From CAWHYG01 sp963833505 (GTDB lineage Bacteria; Eisenbacteria; RBG-16-71-46; CAIMUX01), in NCBI GenBank assembly GCA_963833505.1, contig CAWHYG010000005.1, positions 558,001-622,000 of the forward strand: 64,000 nt of DNA, given 5' to 3'. The notes below the pieces were generated by a model that was given only the letters and a program-made list of their open reading frames with translations, was not told the origin of the DNA and did no database searches. Position numbers and translations under genes: made by a program. This document shows, one piece after another, positions 1 through 9,159 of the stretch (its first letter is position 1; the number at the start of each line of letters is the position of its first letter).

Positions 1-728
1 GTCTCCGGCTCGTTCGTTATCTCATGGAGGAGACGGAGAGGCTCAAGGAGTCGTCCTACCGGCCGGAGAGCCTGGAGCTGTCATTCGGCCCGGGCTCAGG
101 AAATCCTCTGGCGATTCCGCTCGCGACCGGGGACACGCTCCTCCTGGTCGGCCGCATCGACCGGTTGGATCTTCGCCGGGAACAGGACAGGATTCACGCC
201 CTGGTGCTCGATTACAAACGCAGTCGAAAGCTCGGACTTCCCGGAACCATCGAGCGCGGCCTGGACCTGCAGCTCGCCGCCTATCTTCTCTTCGTGCGCG
301 ACGTGCTCGGATGGCAGCCCTCGGGCGGATTCTACGTGCCGGTTCTGCCTGGCCCGGCGAGAAGCGAAGAATTGAAGACCGAGGAGGTCAACCCCCTGGG
401 TATCCAGATGCACGGGATCTTCCTCGGCGCCGAACGGGACGCGATCGACGGCGCGCGGAACATGCTGGTCCGAGAGACGGGAAGCACCCGGCAGAGCCTG
501 TCCTCGGCCGGGGAGTTGAATCGGCTTCTCGAGGTCGCCCGCGGGCATCTGGCCAGCTTTGCCGCGACCTGGCGCAGCGGCTGGATCGCGCCGCGGCCGT
601 TGGAGACGAAGCACGAGCTGCCGTGCGCCTACTGCGACTTCGCGGCCTTGTGTCGTTTTCGTCCCGGGTCACGCGCCGTCCGGAAGGAGCCGGCCCAGGG
701 GATGCTGCCGGGGTTGACGCCGAAATGA
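1..728 (+). CDS. addB: AddB/RexB-type helicase-nuclease subunit, C-terminal part (partial)
   Basis: This is the 3' end of a PD-(D/E)XK nuclease-family protein, probably the AddB subunit that works with AddA in double-strand-break resection. The reading frame is open to the left edge of the window, so the start lies outside it. The nuclease core is visible: GRIDRLDL, then VLDYKRS with the catalytic Asp and Lys, then DLQLAAYLL. Near the C-terminus the pattern C-x2-C-x5-C (in PCAYCDFAALC) matches the last three cysteines that hold the 4Fe-4S cluster in AddB. The stop codon overlaps the start of addA by 4 bp (ATGA), which indicates translational coupling. The helicase-like N-terminal part cannot be examined, so another RecB-like nuclease is possible but less likely next to addA. 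Confidence 0.82.
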   Translation, partial: LRLVRYLMEETERLKESSYRPESLELSFGPGSGNPLAIPLATGDTLLLVGRIDRLDLRREQDRIHALVLDYKRSRKLGLPGTIERGLDLQLAAYLLFVRDVLGWQPSGGFYVPVLPGPARSEELKTEEVNPLGIQMHGIFLGAERDAIDGARNMLVRETGSTRQSLSSAGELNRLLEVARGHLASFAATWRSGWIAPRPLETKHELPCAYCDFAALCRFRPGSRAVRKEPAQGMLPGLTPK

Positions 729-3700
729 GCGCGCTGCGGTTGAGCCCCGCCCAGAGGGCGGCCATCGAGCTGGACGGCCGGGATCTTCTGGTCACGGCCG
801 GAGCTGGCGCCGGAAAGACCACGGTTCTCGTCGAACGTGTTCTGTACAAGCTGAAGCGATGGCAGGTCGGATCCCTGGATGATCTGCTGGTTGTCACTTT
901 CACGGACAAGGCGGCGCGCGAGCTCAAGAATCGGATCTATATGGAGTTGTCCGAGGATCCGGGGATGCGGCGGCATCTGGTCCAGCTCCCCCGGGCTTCG
1001 ATCTCGACCATCCACTCCTTCTGCGCCCGCCTGTTGCGGGAGCACTTCCTCGAGGCGCGCATCGAGCCGGCCTTCCGGGTCCTGGACGACTATGGGCGCA
1101 GCGACGCGCTCAATGAAGCCATGCGGCGCGTGTTTCACGGCTGGTATCTGCTGGGAGACACGGGGCTCGGCCGGACGTTCCAGTCCCTGCTCGAGGTCTG
1201 TGGATTCGATCGGCAGGGGGAGGTTCTTCGCAGCGCGGTCTCCCGGCTCAACGAGTACGCCCGCGCCACGTCCGATCCCGACGAGTATCTCGATCACCTT
1301 CTCTTGCGACCGCCGGCCGTGCGCCTGGCGGATCTTCCCTGGTATCGGGAGATGGTCGCTCAGCTTGGCGGCGAGTCGGGCGACTGGACGCGGGCGGTGC
1401 GACTCTACCGGGCCGCGCTCACGATCGCCCGGCAAGGCGGCCGGAAGGTGGCGAGGATGGAGGAGTTCCTCGAGTGCTGCGTCGCCGTGTCATCCGAAGC
1501 GTTGGCCGAACCGGAGGAACAGCGCCGGGCCATCAATGCCTTGAAAACGGGAGGCTTCGTCAAGGACGAACCCTCGTTGCACATCAGTCCACCCGACGCG
1601 CCCAGAGGAGCCGGCAGCCTGCCGGGGTTCAAGCTGCTGCACGACGCGGCGAAGCAGGCCTTCCTGCGGCCGTCGATCCGGGCGCTGCCGTGGATCCTCG
1701 AGGAGCTGGTTCAGGAAGAGACGGATGGGCGAAGGTACCTCGAGGTCCTGGTAAAGCTGGTCCGGGAAGTGGACGAAGAGTACCGCCATTACAAGGCGCG
1801 AGGCGGATTCCTGGATTTCTCCGACCTCGAAATCGGCGCGGCCCGACTTCTCCGGGAGTCCGGTCGAACGCTCGGCCTTGAGGATCGGTTCCGCGAGGTC
1901 TTGATCGATGAGTTCCAGGACGTCAACGCCCTGCAGGATGAAATCCTCCGCCGCGTCTCGCGCGAGAACCGGCGCTTCCGCGTGGGGGACGTGAAGCAGT
2001 CGATCTATCAGTTCCGCCTGGCCGATCCCACGATCTTTCTCGAGCTCATGAAAGGCCGCGTCGAGGTGAAGAGCCCGGCGTGCGTCCCTCCGGGAGATGA
2101 TCCCTCTCTGATCTACCTCTCCGAGAACCATCGAAGCACGAGGAACATCCTTTGCTTCGCCAATCGCGTCTTCGCGCGGCTCTTCGATGAAAAAACGATC
2201 GGATCCGGCTATGCCGAGCAGCGGCTGATCTGGCCGGATGATGAGCCTAGCGGGGATCCGAACGCGCTCGTGGAGCTGCATTTGGTCATTTCACCGGCGC
2301 GGAGCAAGACGCCGGCGGTCGAGGACGGCAACGACGATCCCGGCTCAGAACGCGACCGCGTGGACCAGCCGCCGCCCGCGGCGCCGGACGACCTCACTCC
2401 GATCGAGCGCCAGGCGCGGCTCACGGCGCATCGGGTGCGGCGACTTCTGCGGGACGAGCGCCCGATGATCCGCACCAAGGACGGACCGAGGCTCGTCCGA
2501 GCCGGCGATGTCGCGTTGCTTCTCCGGTCCGCCGCGCGGGCCCAGAAGTTCCTCGAGGCGTTGGAGGGCGCGGGAGTTCCGGCCTTCCTGGCCAAGGGCG
2601 GGTCCCTCCTGGAAGAGGATGCGGTGCGCGATTTCCGAAGCCTGCTTGCGATCATCGACAACCCGCGGGACGACGTGGCGCTGGCCGCGGTGCTGCGTTC
2701 GCCGCTCCATGGCGTTCCGGACTCGGATCTTCTCCGCATCCATCTGGCCCGGCCGAAGGCTCGAAGCTTTCTCGACGCCGTGGCGGGCGCGGCCTACGCC
2801 GGAGAAACGGAGGCCGAAGGCGGATGCTTCTGGCCTCCTCCGGCCGCCGGGATGGGCGCGATCGATACCCTCGCGTTCTGGGTCGGCGAGGAAGCCGTTG
2901 ACGCGGAAAAGCTCACGCCTCCTTCGCTCCGGCGCCGCCTGAGGGAGTTCCTCGGACGCCTGAAGTCGTGGCGGGAAGAACAGGGGCGGATGGAGCTGGG
3001 CCGCTTCCTGACCCTGGTCCTCGAGGACACGCGTTTCTTCGCCATGCTTCGCGGGCAGGGGATCCTCGCCCGGCAACGAACCGGGCTCGAGCGATTCCTG
3101 TCGCTGGCGCAAAGCTACGAAGAGGAGCGCGGGCCCTCGCTGCACGGGTTCCTGGCGCGGATCGCGACCGCGGAAGCCGCCGGCCAGGTGGAGAGCGTGA
3201 GCGCCGTCGGCGAGGACGAGGACGCCGTCCGGATTCTCACGATTCATGGCGCCAAGGGCCTGGAGTTCCCGGTCGTCGTCCTGCCCAACCTGGAGTGGAG
3301 ATTCCGCCCGGATCCACTGGGGAATCGGATCCGGATCGGGCGGGAGTGGATCGGCCTGCGCCATTTCGACTACGACCGATGGGGCCGGACGGATACTTCG
3401 GCCCGGCGCGCCCTGGCGGAGATCCAGAAGCGGGAGCAGGTCGAAGAAGAAGCCCGGATCCTGTACGTGGCGCTGACCCGCGCGCGAGACCGGCTCATCC
3501 TGGTCGGCGGCGCGACGAAGCTGCCGGAGATCGGAACGGCGCTGCCGAAAGAGGCCGTCCTTGAGCGGATCCGCGAGGGGAAAAGCGCCCTGGACTGGAT
3601 TCTCGCGAGCCTTCCGTGGGAACAGGCGCAGGAAGGGCGGTGGGAGTTCCAGGATCCGCCGCTCATCTACGAGGCGCACGCCGAGGTTCCGGGATCCTCG

Positions 3701-4759
3701 GAGGCCGGAACATCAACGATCCCGGAAGGCGCGCGGAATCTTGGCCGAGCGCTTCAGGAAGGACGATCCCTGGCGGCGTCCTCCGCAGCGGAAGCCAAGG
3801 CGCTCTCCCTCCTCGATCGAGTCGGCTGCGTCGCGCCGGTCCCGCGACTGGCGGATCTTCCCGGGCTCAAGGGCAAGTACTGGGTCACGGAGCTGAAGAA
3901 GGCCGAGGACGCCGAACGAAGGCGGCTGCTCGAAGAGGAGGGTGCCGTATGGGCGCCGGGAACGCGGTTGGACGCGCGCGGCGCGGGGTCGGTTTCGCGA
4001 GCCCCGCTGGACGGGAGCGGCGCAGGGTCTGGTTCGGGAAGGCCGCTGGACGCGCGCGGGGCCGCGGAGCTGGGCATTTTGTATCACGCAGCGTTGGCCC
4101 GGCTTGATCTCCTGGCGACCGGGCCGGCGGAGCTGGAAGCGCAGTTCCGCCGGATGGCGGCCTCTCCCTGGTGGGGCGGCGCGCCGCGCGACGAGCAGGT
4201 CGAGAAAGGCATCTTCGCAATTCTACAGGGCGAATGGGGACGCCGTCTGGCGGACGCGGCGCGTGCGCCGAGCCCGGGCGCGCAGGGATCCCCCGACGGA
4301 ATCGGGGCGCGCGAGACGAGCCGCAGCGTGGCGGGTCGTGACGCGGCGGTCGAACCAGGCCGAGTAGCGGCGGGAGCGACGGCATGGATCGAAAGGGAGG
4401 TCCCGTTCTCCCTCAAATGGTCCGTGGAAAGGCTGGCCTCCTTCCTGCCGGATCTGCGCCATGCCTGCGACGAGGATCCTCGATGGGCGACCCCGGCCGG
4501 ACGCGAGGTCCTGGCGCGGGCTTGGGTGCTGATTCAGGGCCAGATCGATTGTATTTTTCGCTCCGGAGAGGAATGGTTCATCTTGGACTGGAAGACCGAC
4601 CGCGTGCGTCCGGAGGGAGTTTCCGCCCGCGCCGTGGACTATGCTTTTCAGATGAGGGTCTACGCGGAGGCCGCCGCGCTCAAGTGGGGCGCGCCGGTGC
4701 GGACGATCCTGGCTTTTGTCTCGGCCGGCGTGACGTTTGAGATGCCTTGCCCGACATGA
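725..4759 (+). CDS. addA: ATP-dependent helicase/nuclease subunit A (AddA)
   Basis: A UvrD/RecB-type helicase fused to a RecB-like nuclease, 1344 residues, partner of the upstream AddB in DNA-end resection. The start is the ATG overlapping the addB stop; an upstream in-frame extension would lie inside addB. Visible motifs are the Q motif (Gln10), Walker A GAGAGKTT (Lys31), Walker B with LIDEFQDVN near residues 393-401, GDVKQSIYQF near 421, a late helicase motif TIHGAKGLEFPVVVLP, and VALTRARDRL. The C-terminal nuclease shows ILDWKTDRV near 1286-1294 and FQMRVYAEA after it. Odd points are a hydrophilic insert around 2300-2400 and tandem 13-residue repeats (LDARGAGSVSRAP type) just before the nuclease domain. 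The C-terminal codons have been altered by an 18-bp duplication spanning the stop. Confidence 0.93.
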   Translation: MSALRLSPAQRAAIELDGRDLLVTAGAGAGKTTVLVERVLYKLKRWQVGSLDDLLVVTFTDKAARELKNRIYMELSEDPGMRRHLVQLPRASISTIHSFCARLLREHFLEARIEPAFRVLDDYGRSDALNEAMRRVFHGWYLLGDTGLGRTFQSLLEVCGFDRQGEVLRSAVSRLNEYARATSDPDEYLDHLLLRPPAVRLADLPWYREMVAQLGGESGDWTRAVRLYRAALTIARQGGRKVARMEEFLECCVAVSSEALAEPEEQRRAINALKTGGFVKDEPSLHISPPDAPRGAGSLPGFKLLHDAAKQAFLRPSIRALPWILEELVQEETDGRRYLEVLVKLVREVDEEYRHYKARGGFLDFSDLEIGAARLLRESGRTLGLEDRFREVLIDEFQDVNALQDEILRRVSRENRRFRVGDVKQSIYQFRLADPTIFLELMKGRVEVKSPACVPPGDDPSLIYLSENHRSTRNILCFANRVFARLFDEKTIGSGYAEQRLIWPDDEPSGDPNALVELHLVISPARSKTPAVEDGNDDPGSERDRVDQPPPAAPDDLTPIERQARLTAHRVRRLLRDERPMIRTKDGPRLVRAGDVALLLRSAARAQKFLEALEGAGVPAFLAKGGSLLEEDAVRDFRSLLAIIDNPRDDVALAAVLRSPLHGVPDSDLLRIHLARPKARSFLDAVAGAAYAGETEAEGGCFWPPPAAGMGAIDTLAFWVGEEAVDAEKLTPPSLRRRLREFLGRLKSWREEQGRMELGRFLTLVLEDTRFFAMLRGQGILARQRTGLERFLSLAQSYEEERGPSLHGFLARIATAEAAGQVESVSAVGEDEDAVRILTIHGAKGLEFPVVVLPNLEWRFRPDPLGNRIRIGREWIGLRHFDYDRWGRTDTSARRALAEIQKREQVEEEARILYVALTRARDRLILVGGATKLPEIGTALPKEAVLERIREGKSALDWILASLPWEQAQEGRWEFQDPPLIYEAHAEVPGSSEAGTSTIPEGARNLGRALQEGRSLAASSAAEAKALSLLDRVGCVAPVPRLADLPGLKGKYWVTELKKAEDAERRRLLEEEGAVWAPGTRLDARGAGSVSRAPLDGSGAGSGSGRPLDARGAAELGILYHAALARLDLLATGPAELEAQFRRMAASPWWGGAPRDEQVEKGIFAILQGEWGRRLADAARAPSPGAQGSPDGIGARETSRSVAGRDAAVEPGRVAAGATAWIEREVPFSLKWSVERLASFLPDLRHACDEDPRWATPAGREVLARAWVLIQGQIDCIFRSGEEWFILDWKTDRVRPEGVSARAVDYAFQMRVYAEAAALKWGAPVRTILAFVSAGVTFEMPCPT
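3968..4066 (+). repeat. 39-bp in-frame tandem repeat inside addA
   Basis: Two full 39-bp units and the beginning of a third start at 3968, 4007 and 4046. They encode LDARGAGSVSRAP, LDGSGAGSGSGRP and LDARGAAEL. The units differ at many bases but keep the frame, and they sit between the helicase region and the nuclease domain. A second low-complexity stretch lies close by at about 4255-4380. Confidence 0.7.
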
Positions 4760-4774
4760 GATGCCTTGCCCGAC
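4738..4774 (+). repeat. 18-bp direct duplication spanning the addA stop codon
   Basis: The sequence TGAGATGCCTTGCCCGAC occurs at 4738-4755 and again at 4757-4774, one base apart (period 19). The addA stop codon is the TGA that opens the second copy. Without the duplication the frame would read on through CCG-ACC-GGC-GCG-GAG-TAG, so the duplication exchanged a slightly longer tail for an earlier stop. Confidence 0.9.
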
Positions 4775-4790
4775 CGGCGCGGAGTAGAGC

Positions 4791-5930
4791 ATGACCAACC
4801 CCGAATCGCAGGTTCCGGATGAAAGCCCGGGCCTGAAGGAGCAGGCAGAGAGCTTCCGGCGCCTCACCGCCGCGGCCCAGGACGCGATCCTTCTGATCGA
4901 CGACGAGGGACGGATCACGCACTGGAACGCGGCTGCCGAGCGGATTTTCGGCTACCGGGAAGAGGAGGTCCTGGGCAAGGACGTGCACCGGCTCCTCGGC
5001 TCGGAGCAGGACGTGCAACAGGCCCGGACGGGGTTCGAGCATTTCCGGCACACCGGCGAGGGGCCGATCGTCGGCCGGATCCGCGAGTTGACGGGCCGCC
5101 GGCGCGGCGGCGAGGAGTTTCCGATCGAGCTGTCCGTGGCGAGCATGCAGCTCGCGGGCCGGTGGACGGCGCTTGGTATCGTTCGCGACATCAGCGAGCG
5201 TAAACGCGTCGAGGCCGCACTGGCTCACCAGGCGCAGGAGCTGGCCCGGAGCAATGCCGAGCTGGAGCAGTTCGCCTACATCGCGTCCCACGATCTCCAA
5301 GAGCCGCTCCGGATGGTGTCGAGCTTCGTCCAGCTTCTCCAACGGAGGTATCAGGGCCGGCTCGATGCCGAGGCCGATGAGTTCATCGGCTTTGCCGTGG
5401 AAGGTACGCGGCGCATGCAGGCGCTCATCCAGGGCCTCCTCGCCTACAGCCGCGTGGGCAGCGACGGGCGGGAGCTGGTTCCAGCCCCCATGGAGGAGTT
5501 GCTCCAGGAGGCTCTTTTCAACCTCCGCGAGCTGATCCGGGAATCCGGCGCGGTGGTGAGCAATGATCCGCTCCCGGAGGTCCGTGCGGATGCCCGTCAG
5601 TTCGTGCACCTGCTGCAGAATCTCATCGGAAATGCGCTGAAGTTCCGAACGGACCGACCGCTGCAGGTGCACGTGGGGGTGAGGGATCAAGACGATCATT
5701 GGGTTTTCTCCGTGGCCGACAACGGAATCGGATTCGACCCTTCGGATGCCGATCGCCTGTTCGTTCCCTTTCAGCGGTTGCAGGGGGGGCGCCAATACCC
5801 GGGAACCGGCATCGGTCTCGCGATCTGCCGCAAGGTCGTGGAACGCCATGGGGGTAGGATCTGGGCGGAGTCCCGGCTCGGCCAGGGCTCGACCTTCTTC
5901 TTCACGGTTCCCCGCCGAGATGAAGAGTAG
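4791..5930 (+). CDS. PAS-domain sensor histidine kinase
   Basis: A soluble 379-residue two-component sensor kinase with no membrane segment or signal peptide. An N-terminal PAS domain (about 20-140; ILLIDDEGRITHWN, RIFGY) is followed by a short coiled coil and a HisKA domain with the phospho-accepting His167 in IASHDLQEPLR. The ATPase domain shows the N box NLIGNALKF, G1 DNGIGFDP and G2 GTGIGLAICRKVVERHGG, all intact. The dimerisation helix resembles the phytochrome/Cph1-type kinases. GGAG about 6 bases upstream supports the start. The next gene is a receiver-GGDEF protein, so the two probably form a phosphorelay that sets c-di-GMP levels. The input signal is unknown. Confidence 0.93.
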   Translation: MTNPESQVPDESPGLKEQAESFRRLTAAAQDAILLIDDEGRITHWNAAAERIFGYREEEVLGKDVHRLLGSEQDVQQARTGFEHFRHTGEGPIVGRIRELTGRRRGGEEFPIELSVASMQLAGRWTALGIVRDISERKRVEAALAHQAQELARSNAELEQFAYIASHDLQEPLRMVSSFVQLLQRRYQGRLDAEADEFIGFAVEGTRRMQALIQGLLAYSRVGSDGRELVPAPMEELLQEALFNLRELIRESGAVVSNDPLPEVRADARQFVHLLQNLIGNALKFRTDRPLQVHVGVRDQDDHWVFSVADNGIGFDPSDADRLFVPFQRLQGGRQYPGTGIGLAICRKVVERHGGRIWAESRLGQGSTFFFTVPRRDEE

Positions 5931-5984
5931 CGACGGGCGGCGCGACGGGCCGGATCTGCGGCCTCAGTTCTCATGGAGCCGATT

Positions 5985-6014
5985 TTGAGTTTGAATTTTG
6001 CAGATCTTCATACT
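5985..6014 (+). promoter_or_regulatory. Possible sigma-70-type promoter for the receiver-GGDEF gene
   Basis: TTGAGT (5985-5990) and CATACT (6009-6014) are separated by 18 bases in an AT-rich patch that stands out from its surroundings. It lies about 47 bases upstream of the GGDEF start. The assignment rests on consensus similarity only. Confidence 0.35.
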
Positions 6015-6061
6015 ACACCCGTCGAAGCTGACGGCTGGCTCCTGGCGTGGAGTGAAATCCC

Positions 6062-6994
6062 ATGGCGGTGAGACCGATTCGAGTGCTGTTGATCGACGAC
6101 AACCCCGGGGATACGCGGCTGATTCGCGAATTCCTGAGGGATGAAGCCGGCGACAGCATCAAAGTCGCGAGCGCGGACCGGCTGTCGGCCGGTCTTGCCG
6201 CGCTCGGCTCCGAATCCGTGGATGTGATCCTGCTGGACCTGCTTCTTCCCGACAGCCGCGGCCTCGCCACCGTCAACGCCGTCCTCGAGGCTGAGGCGGA
6301 GGCGCCCATCATCGTGCTGACCGGTCAGGACGACGAGGCCACGGGCGTGGCCGCCGTGCAGGCCGGCGCCCAGGATTATCTGACCAAGGGCCAGGTGGAC
6401 GGCAGCATGCTCGTGCGCTCCATTCGATTCGCCATCGAGCGACACCGCGCCCAGTCGAGGCTGCAATCCATGAGCCTGCTGGACGAGCTGACCCATTTGT
6501 ATAACCGCCGCGGTTTTCTGACGCTCGCCCGGCAGCAGCTCGCGGTGGCGGAACGATCCGGCATCCGCGCCATTCTCCTGTTCGCCGACGTGGACAACCT
6601 CAAGGAGATCAACGACTGCTCCGGACACGGCGGCGGAGACGCGGCCATCGTCGCGACCGCCGCGATCCTGCGCGAGACCTTCCGCAAAGCGGATGTTCTG
6701 GGACGGATGGGCGGCGATGAATTCGCCGTCCTGGCGCTGGAGACGTCGGGAGGGACGCCGGAGTCTCTGTCGCTGCGCCTGGCCCAGACGCTCCGGCGTC
6801 ACAACCGGCGCCGTCCCAAGGAGCTGCCCGTCTCGATCAGCACCGGCATGGTCGTCTTCTCCCCGGGTCAACCGGCCACGATCGAGGATCTACTCGCGAA
6901 AGCCGACGGGCTCATGTACGAGGAGAAGAGGACGAAGAAGGCCCTGCAAGCGCATGGTGCCGGGGACCCGGCGCCCAGCGACGGTCCGGAGTAA
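6062..6994 (+). CDS. Response regulator with GGDEF output domain (diguanylate cyclase)
   Basis: A 310-residue protein with an N-terminal receiver domain (about 5-125) and a GGDEF domain (about 140-295). The receiver has the acidic pair in LLIDDN, the phosphorylation site Asp59 in VILLDLLLPDS, and the conserved Lys in YLTKG. The cyclase domain has DELTHLYNRRGF, the nucleotide-binding FADVDNLKEIND and an intact active site MGGDEF. An RKAD sequence five residues before GGDEF is a canonical RxxD inhibitory site, so product feedback is expected. Its predicted role is to make c-di-GMP when phosphorylated, probably by the adjacent histidine kinase. GGAG about 10 bases upstream supports the ATG. No receptor or riboswitch for c-di-GMP is evident in the window. 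Confidence 0.94.
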   Translation: MAVRPIRVLLIDDNPGDTRLIREFLRDEAGDSIKVASADRLSAGLAALGSESVDVILLDLLLPDSRGLATVNAVLEAEAEAPIIVLTGQDDEATGVAAVQAGAQDYLTKGQVDGSMLVRSIRFAIERHRAQSRLQSMSLLDELTHLYNRRGFLTLARQQLAVAERSGIRAILLFADVDNLKEINDCSGHGGGDAAIVATAAILRETFRKADVLGRMGGDEFAVLALETSGGTPESLSLRLAQTLRRHNRRRPKELPVSISTGMVVFSPGQPATIEDLLAKADGLMYEEKRTKKALQAHGAGDPAPSDGPE

Positions 6995-7058
6995 GACCCG
7001 GCCGCTGACACGCCGGTGCTTCATCCGCCCGGGTTCGGGCCGGTGCGCTCGCGCTGTT

Positions 7059-9089
7059 CTATCCGCCCTGGCCGGCCGCCGGCCCGGAAGAGGCGTTTCC
7101 GGTTCCGGGCAGCCCCGAGGCCTCCATCCAGGTCACACGGATCGGCCAGCGATAGTAGATCGTGCCTGGGCCGTTGATCGAGAAGCGCACGACGCGCGGG
7201 CCCCTCCGGCCGCTCAAGAGACCCTCGAATTCCTCCGTCGAGCGGATGACGCACCCGATGGGAATGCCGTTGGCCGCCGTGGCCGGAATGAGGCGACTGG
7301 TGGATTCACGGCCGTCGTCAAGCTGGCAGTCCAGCATGACCGGGGGCACGCGGAAGAAGAGCTGCGCAGCGCGGCCAAGCAGGCTCAGCCGCATGTCCAA
7401 TCCCGCGAAGACGAGAGAGTCGCGCGCCGGAACGTCGCACCAGCTCCGGTCGCGGATCCGGTCGCTTCCGAAGGGCATCAACCGGATCGGCCGGGGCGCG
7501 GCGCGCTTGCGGAGCAGAAGCCATCCGGCGCCGTCCGTCCCTTCCGCCAGCTCGTAGTTCTCGAGAACGGCGCGCGAGGCGAGCGGCGCGCTCTGAAGCA
7601 GATTCCGCCCGTCGGTGTCCTCGAAGTTGAACAGCATCCAGTGCGGCGCCCGCGATCCGCTCACGCTGGCCGCGTTCTCCTGATCCAGCCAGGCGGTGTG
7701 GGCGGAGTAGGTCTGGAGCATCCACGTCGGCTGCCAGTCCAGACCGTTCACCGGCACAAGGCTGAGCTCCCAGGGCATGACCCCGACCTTGCCCCCCTCC
7801 TCTTTGATCCGACGGAGCTTCTGCGGGTCGAGCCGGCTGGACTTCAGCGCGGCGGCCGATTTCGCCGCGAGCGCCTTCTCCTCGGCGGGCAGGCGCACGA
7901 GCGCGACCAGGTTCTCCCAGCCGGTCCGTCCGACGACGAACTTCGCCGAGTCCCGGATCGTGGGCCGATCCCAGATCCCCAGAACGGAGAACGTCAAAGC
8001 CAGCGTCACGGCGAACCCGGCGACGGTGCGGCGTCGCAATCGCCCGTCGTCGGTGAAGGCGTAGAGGATGGCCTGGAGGGCCAGCGCGAACGCGAAGAAG
8101 ACCAGCACGTGCTGATCCTGGCGTGTAAAACCATGCTTGAACGCGATCAAGGCGCCCACCGAGACCGGAACGGTCACGCGGGCTCTCTGGATGAAGGATT
8201 GTTCAATCAGCCGTTCGAGGACCGCCAGGGCCAGGAGGCCCAGGATCAGGATCTCCGAGGCGCCGACGACGCTCTCGGCCACGCTGTAGTCTCCGGCGAT
8301 CTCCTTCGAAGCGCGAAGCCAGAGCACGAACGCGGGCAGGGAACCGAGGAGCAGCGCTCCCCAGATTGCCAGCGCGGCCGCGAAACCGGACGACATCCAC
8401 ATCAGGCGGATGAGGGCGCGACGCCGATCCTGAAGGAACTCGACGACCAGCGATCCCAAAGCGACCAGAAGCGCGGCCAGGCCCACGCTCGTCTTCATGA
8501 AGAGGAAGGTTGCGGCCAGGATCCCCAACGCGACCGGAGGCCAAAAGGGCCGCGATTCCCCGGCCGACAGCACCAGGAGCAGCGTGAAGAGGGTCAGCAG
8601 CCGATACTCGCCGACCTGGCCGACGCTGACGGCCATCGCCGTCGCCAGGAGCGCCGCGAAGATCCAGAAGGTCCGATCGGATTCGATCCTCCGGCGCAGG
8701 CGCAGGATGCACCAGGCGAGCAGCACGTAGATGACAAGCCAGAAGACCTGCGCCTCGGCGTAGTTGTGGCGCACCGAAAGCGGCGCGAAGAAGAAGGCGA
8801 GCGGTCCCCAGGTGAAGACAACGTCGCGTCCGAAGTGATAGGAGGATCCGAACAGCTCATTGATGCCGACGACCCACGATCCGTCGATGCCGGTCCGGGC
8901 CACTTCGTGCACGCCGGGGAACAGCACGAACAAGAGGTACACGACGGGCAGCCACCCGAGGCGTCTCGACCAGCCCGGCCGGCCCGACGCTTCCGCAGCG
9001 CGCCGCGGGAGCGCACCGCCGGAGCGCGACGTGAGTTCGCGTTCCGCGCGCTCCTCCGGAGTCGTCACTTCGAAGCCTTTCTGGTTCAT
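7059..9089 (-). CDS. Polytopic membrane protein of unknown function (possible GT-C type)
   Basis: I do not recognise a characterised family with certainty. The protein has about 676 residues with 10 or more hydrophobic segments in the N-terminal two thirds and a soluble C-terminal domain of about 200 residues. The opening after the first helix contains Asp and Trp (DGSWVVGINELF), and FGRDVVFTWGPLAFFF resembles large uncharacterised membrane proteins with a GT-C glycosyltransferase-like layout. I chose the Met at 9089 because it has a GGGAG sequence upstream; a longer frame would run back into the neighbouring gene. It sits 70 bp downstream of another large membrane protein on the same strand, so both may belong to a cell-surface glycan or lipid pathway. 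This is inference. Confidence 0.7.
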   Translation of the reverse strand: MNQKGFEVTTPEERAERELTSRSGGALPRRAAEASGRPGWSRRLGWLPVVYLLFVLFPGVHEVARTGIDGSWVVGINELFGSSYHFGRDVVFTWGPLAFFFAPLSVRHNYAEAQVFWLVIYVLLAWCILRLRRRIESDRTFWIFAALLATAMAVSVGQVGEYRLLTLFTLLLVLSAGESRPFWPPVALGILAATFLFMKTSVGLAALLVALGSLVVEFLQDRRRALIRLMWMSSGFAAALAIWGALLLGSLPAFVLWLRASKEIAGDYSVAESVVGASEILILGLLALAVLERLIEQSFIQRARVTVPVSVGALIAFKHGFTRQDQHVLVFFAFALALQAILYAFTDDGRLRRRTVAGFAVTLALTFSVLGIWDRPTIRDSAKFVVGRTGWENLVALVRLPAEEKALAAKSAAALKSSRLDPQKLRRIKEEGGKVGVMPWELSLVPVNGLDWQPTWMLQTYSAHTAWLDQENAASVSGSRAPHWMLFNFEDTDGRNLLQSAPLASRAVLENYELAEGTDGAGWLLLRKRAAPRPIRLMPFGSDRIRDRSWCDVPARDSLVFAGLDMRLSLLGRAAQLFFRVPPVMLDCQLDDGRESTSRLIPATAANGIPIGCVIRSTEEFEGLLSGRRGPRVVRFSINGPGTIYYRWPIRVTWMEASGLPGTGNASSGPAAGQGG

Positions 9090-9159
9090 GTTCGGCAATT
9101 CTCCCGCCCGAAACGCCGGAGCGACAAGAACGAAGTGCGGATGCCCCGGCTCGCGCCGG

